NCBI GenBank assembly: GCA_903843285.1
Contig: CAIMPC010000018.1
Location: forward strand, 1 to 36,008
Reading direction: 5' to 3'
Source of the DNA: Candidatus Omnitrophota bacterium
GTDB lineage: Bacteria > Omnitrophota > Gorgyraeia > 2-01-FULL-45-10
Length of the DNA stretch: 36,008 nt
Positions 34,927-36,008 of this stretch are shown one piece after another. A program made the translations under genes and the position numbers. A model generated the notes under the pieces. That model saw nothing but the letters and a program-made list of their open reading frames with translations. It made no database searches and was not told where the DNA came from. Position 1 is the first letter of the stretch. Each line of letters starts with the position of its first letter.

Positions 34927-35272
34927 ATGTACGAGACGGTCTTTTACCAAGCGCCCAGAGGAGATTATCCGGTATTAGATTTCATAAAGACCCTGGACAA
35001 AAAAGGCGCGCGCCAAGATATATAAGCACATTGAGCTTTTAGAAAAAGAAGGACCGAATCTGCTTAGGCCTTACGCGGATCATGTTAGAGGAAAGATCAA
35101 AGAGTTGCGTATAAGATTTTCTTCTACCAATGTCCGTATATTTTACTTTTTCTTTTTGGGTGACAAGATTGTCTTGTTGCACGCTTTCAAAAAGAAGACG
35201 CAGGAATTACCGGTCGGAGAGATTGGGGAAGCAGAGAGAAATATGTTGGATTGGATTAAAAGAAAAGGCTAA
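34927..35272 (+). pseudogene. RelE/HigB-type (Gp49-like) toxin, frameshifted
   Basis: The ATG at 34927 follows AAAGGAAAGG at proper distance, but the frame stops at 35023-35025 after 32 codons. Reading on one base later from the A6 run at 34999-35004 gives an uninterrupted continuation to 35272: KARAKIYKHIELLEKEG, IKELRIRFSSTNVRIFYFF and LLHAFKKKTQELPVGEI. This is the RelE-superfamily HigB/Gp49 pattern with its basic C-terminal strand. The joined product would be 114 aa, normal for the family, an mRNA-cleaving toxin. One extra A in the homopolymer explains everything, so it is a true inactivating mutation, a sequencing error, or a frameshift site. The XRE antitoxin gene follows 26 bases downstream. 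Confidence 0.8.
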
Positions 35273-35298
35273 TGAATATCTGAAGAGAGGTGAGAGAG

Positions 35299-35583
35299 AT
35301 GAAGAAGTGTTTGACGTTAAAAGATGTTGTATCTGATGAGCTGAAAGATAAAGAGTTTAAAAGATATTATGAGGAAGAAGGCCGAAGGCTGGCTATAGGA
35401 TATAAAATTGCCAGGTTAAGGCAAAAATTAGGATTAACGCAAAAAGATCTGGCGAAAAAGATTCATACCAGCCAAACTGCGGTTGCGAGGTTAGAGAGCG
35501 GTGATTACGCCGGCTACAGCCTCCGCACATTAGAAAAGATTGCCCTGGTGACAAGAACTCACCTGGATATTAAGTTTTCATGA
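35299..35583 (+). CDS. XRE-family antitoxin, HigA-like
   Basis: 94 aa from ATG 35299, preferred over GTG 35290 because AGAGG stands 8 bases before it. Residues 32-87 form a helix-turn-helix of the Cro/cI type (KIARLRQKLGLTQKDLAKKI, TSQTAVARLESGDY). The N-terminal 30 residues are charged and helical and would contact the toxin. Such antitoxins neutralise HigB and repress the operon; the palindrome at 34882-34899 is the obvious site. The gene is intact although the toxin upstream is frameshifted. Confidence 0.88.
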   Translation: MKKCLTLKDVVSDELKDKEFKRYYEEEGRRLAIGYKIARLRQKLGLTQKDLAKKIHTSQTAVARLESGDYAGYSLRTLEKIALVTRTHLDIKFS

Positions 35584-35777
35584 AAAACAGGTCTGGGATT
35601 GTCATCAGAGTCATCCCATTGTTTTTGTTTACCATTGTTACTTTTTTCACATCTCAATGTTGCCTCACGGTGGTTCGCCGCATATCGCTACCCGAATAAC
35701 ACACATCACGCCAATCCTCTTCATACTTGCGCGGCTTAGCGGCGCTTAACTGCGCCGCTAAAAGAACCCCACAGCCT

Positions 35778-35866
35778 TTTACATAACATTTTTTATAGTC
35801 GTTCCGCGTCCCTCACAGTAAGTTTACATGGCCGCGGAGCCTGCCTATAAAAAAGTGTTATGTAAA
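35778..35866. mobile_element. MITE-like hairpin element
   Basis: Arms 35778-35798 and 35845-35866 are inverted copies identical except for one extra base, opening with TTTACATAACA. CCGCG and CGCGG pair further inside. ACAGCCT occurs directly before the left arm (35771-35777) and two bases after the right arm (35869-35875), like a target duplication. There is no room for a transposase, so it would be mobilised in trans. Confidence 0.5.
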
Positions 35867-35892
35867 CTACAGCCTGTGGTCACTGTAGCGCC

Positions 35893-35939
35893 GTCATCCT
35901 AAAGAAGCCCTTCGACAAGTTCAGGGCGACGAAGGATCT
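35893..35939. repeat. Dyad repeat copy E, half-unit
   Basis: Begins GTCATCCTAA and ends GAAGGATCT, matching one half of the family, with CCCTTCGACAAGTTCAGGG forming an internal dyad. The second half is missing. Confidence 0.6.
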
Positions 35940-36008
35940 CATCAGGCGAAGTCACTACAGCTGTAGGCGGCCAAGAGGGGTTCTTTTTTTGCGCCCCTAC
36001 CCCCTTTC

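Larger units (their letters stand above)
35584..36008. other. Gene-free end with nested inverted repeats
   Basis: No ORF, tRNA or rRNA recognised. It holds a perfect 10-bp hairpin (TTAGCGGCGC / GCGCCGCTAA, 35736-35761, no T-run), a MITE-like hairpin (35778-35866), a half dyad repeat (35893-35939), a CTACAGCTGTAG palindrome (35955-35966), and an outer inverted pair AAAAGAACCCC / GGGGTTCTTTT (35760-35770 and 35977-35987). These are nested, suggesting repeated insertion into one spot. Confidence 0.6.

Noticed and set aside
35736..35761. Perfect GC-rich hairpin as terminator of the antitoxin gene
   Set aside because: No T-run follows on either strand and it lies 150 bases after the stop codon.

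Overview
The window reads like an uncultured, Gram-negative, didermic bacterium, most probably Candidatus Omnitrophota (OP3). This assignment is an inference from protein style, not from a marker gene. The clues are a giant multi-domain secreted protein with an N-terminal Tiki/TraB-like module, short dyad repeats embedded in coding sequence, an outer-membrane-type barrel protein, lipoproteins, and several secreted proteins sharing one carbohydrate-binding-like domain.

Left part (1-8160). A very large minus-strand gene runs off the left edge: at least 1676 codons, with a Tiki/TraB-like domain, a kinase-like segment, membrane helices and an unknown C-terminal region. Two or three palindromic repeats lie inside it in frame. 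A 304-base divergent promoter region separates it from a plus-strand pair, homospermidine synthase and an ornithine/lysine decarboxylase, which together can make homospermidine from ornithine. An initiator tRNA with its own promoter and a terminator usable from both strands follows.

Central part (8180-34430). Seventeen consecutive minus-strand genes with short gaps or overlaps. In transcription order: a HAMP-domain membrane protein, a secreted GH144-like beta-1,2-glucanase, an outer-membrane-type protein, a sugar-binding lipoprotein, an OmpR-type response regulator and its histidine kinase, a stand-alone secreted carbohydrate-binding-like protein, a second GH144-like protein with accessory domains, a TPR protein, a 2049-residue polytopic membrane protein fused to a GH94 phosphorylase module, a third SGL/glucoamylase-like protein, two sugar ABC permeases, a membrane-anchored carbohydrate-binding-like protein, a ROK regulator, an HtpX protease with an EF-hand loop, and a MetE-like protein. 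Together these look like a locus for sensing, cutting, importing and phosphorolysing (or alternatively building and trimming) a beta-glucan, most likely beta-1,2-linked. The most unusual component is the GH94 protein. Its catalytic half resembles that of cyclic beta-1,2-glucan synthase, but its N-terminal half is a periplasmic beta-domain plus about 18 membrane helices, with no recognisable GT84 glycosyltransferase. No ABC ATPase is present in the window.

Right part (34431-36008). Here lie a sigma70-like promoter for the long minus-strand array, dyad repeats, a HigBA-type toxin-antitoxin module whose toxin is interrupted by a one-base frameshift and whose promoter carries a perfect 18-bp palindrome, and a gene-free end filled with nested inverted repeats, one of them MITE-like.
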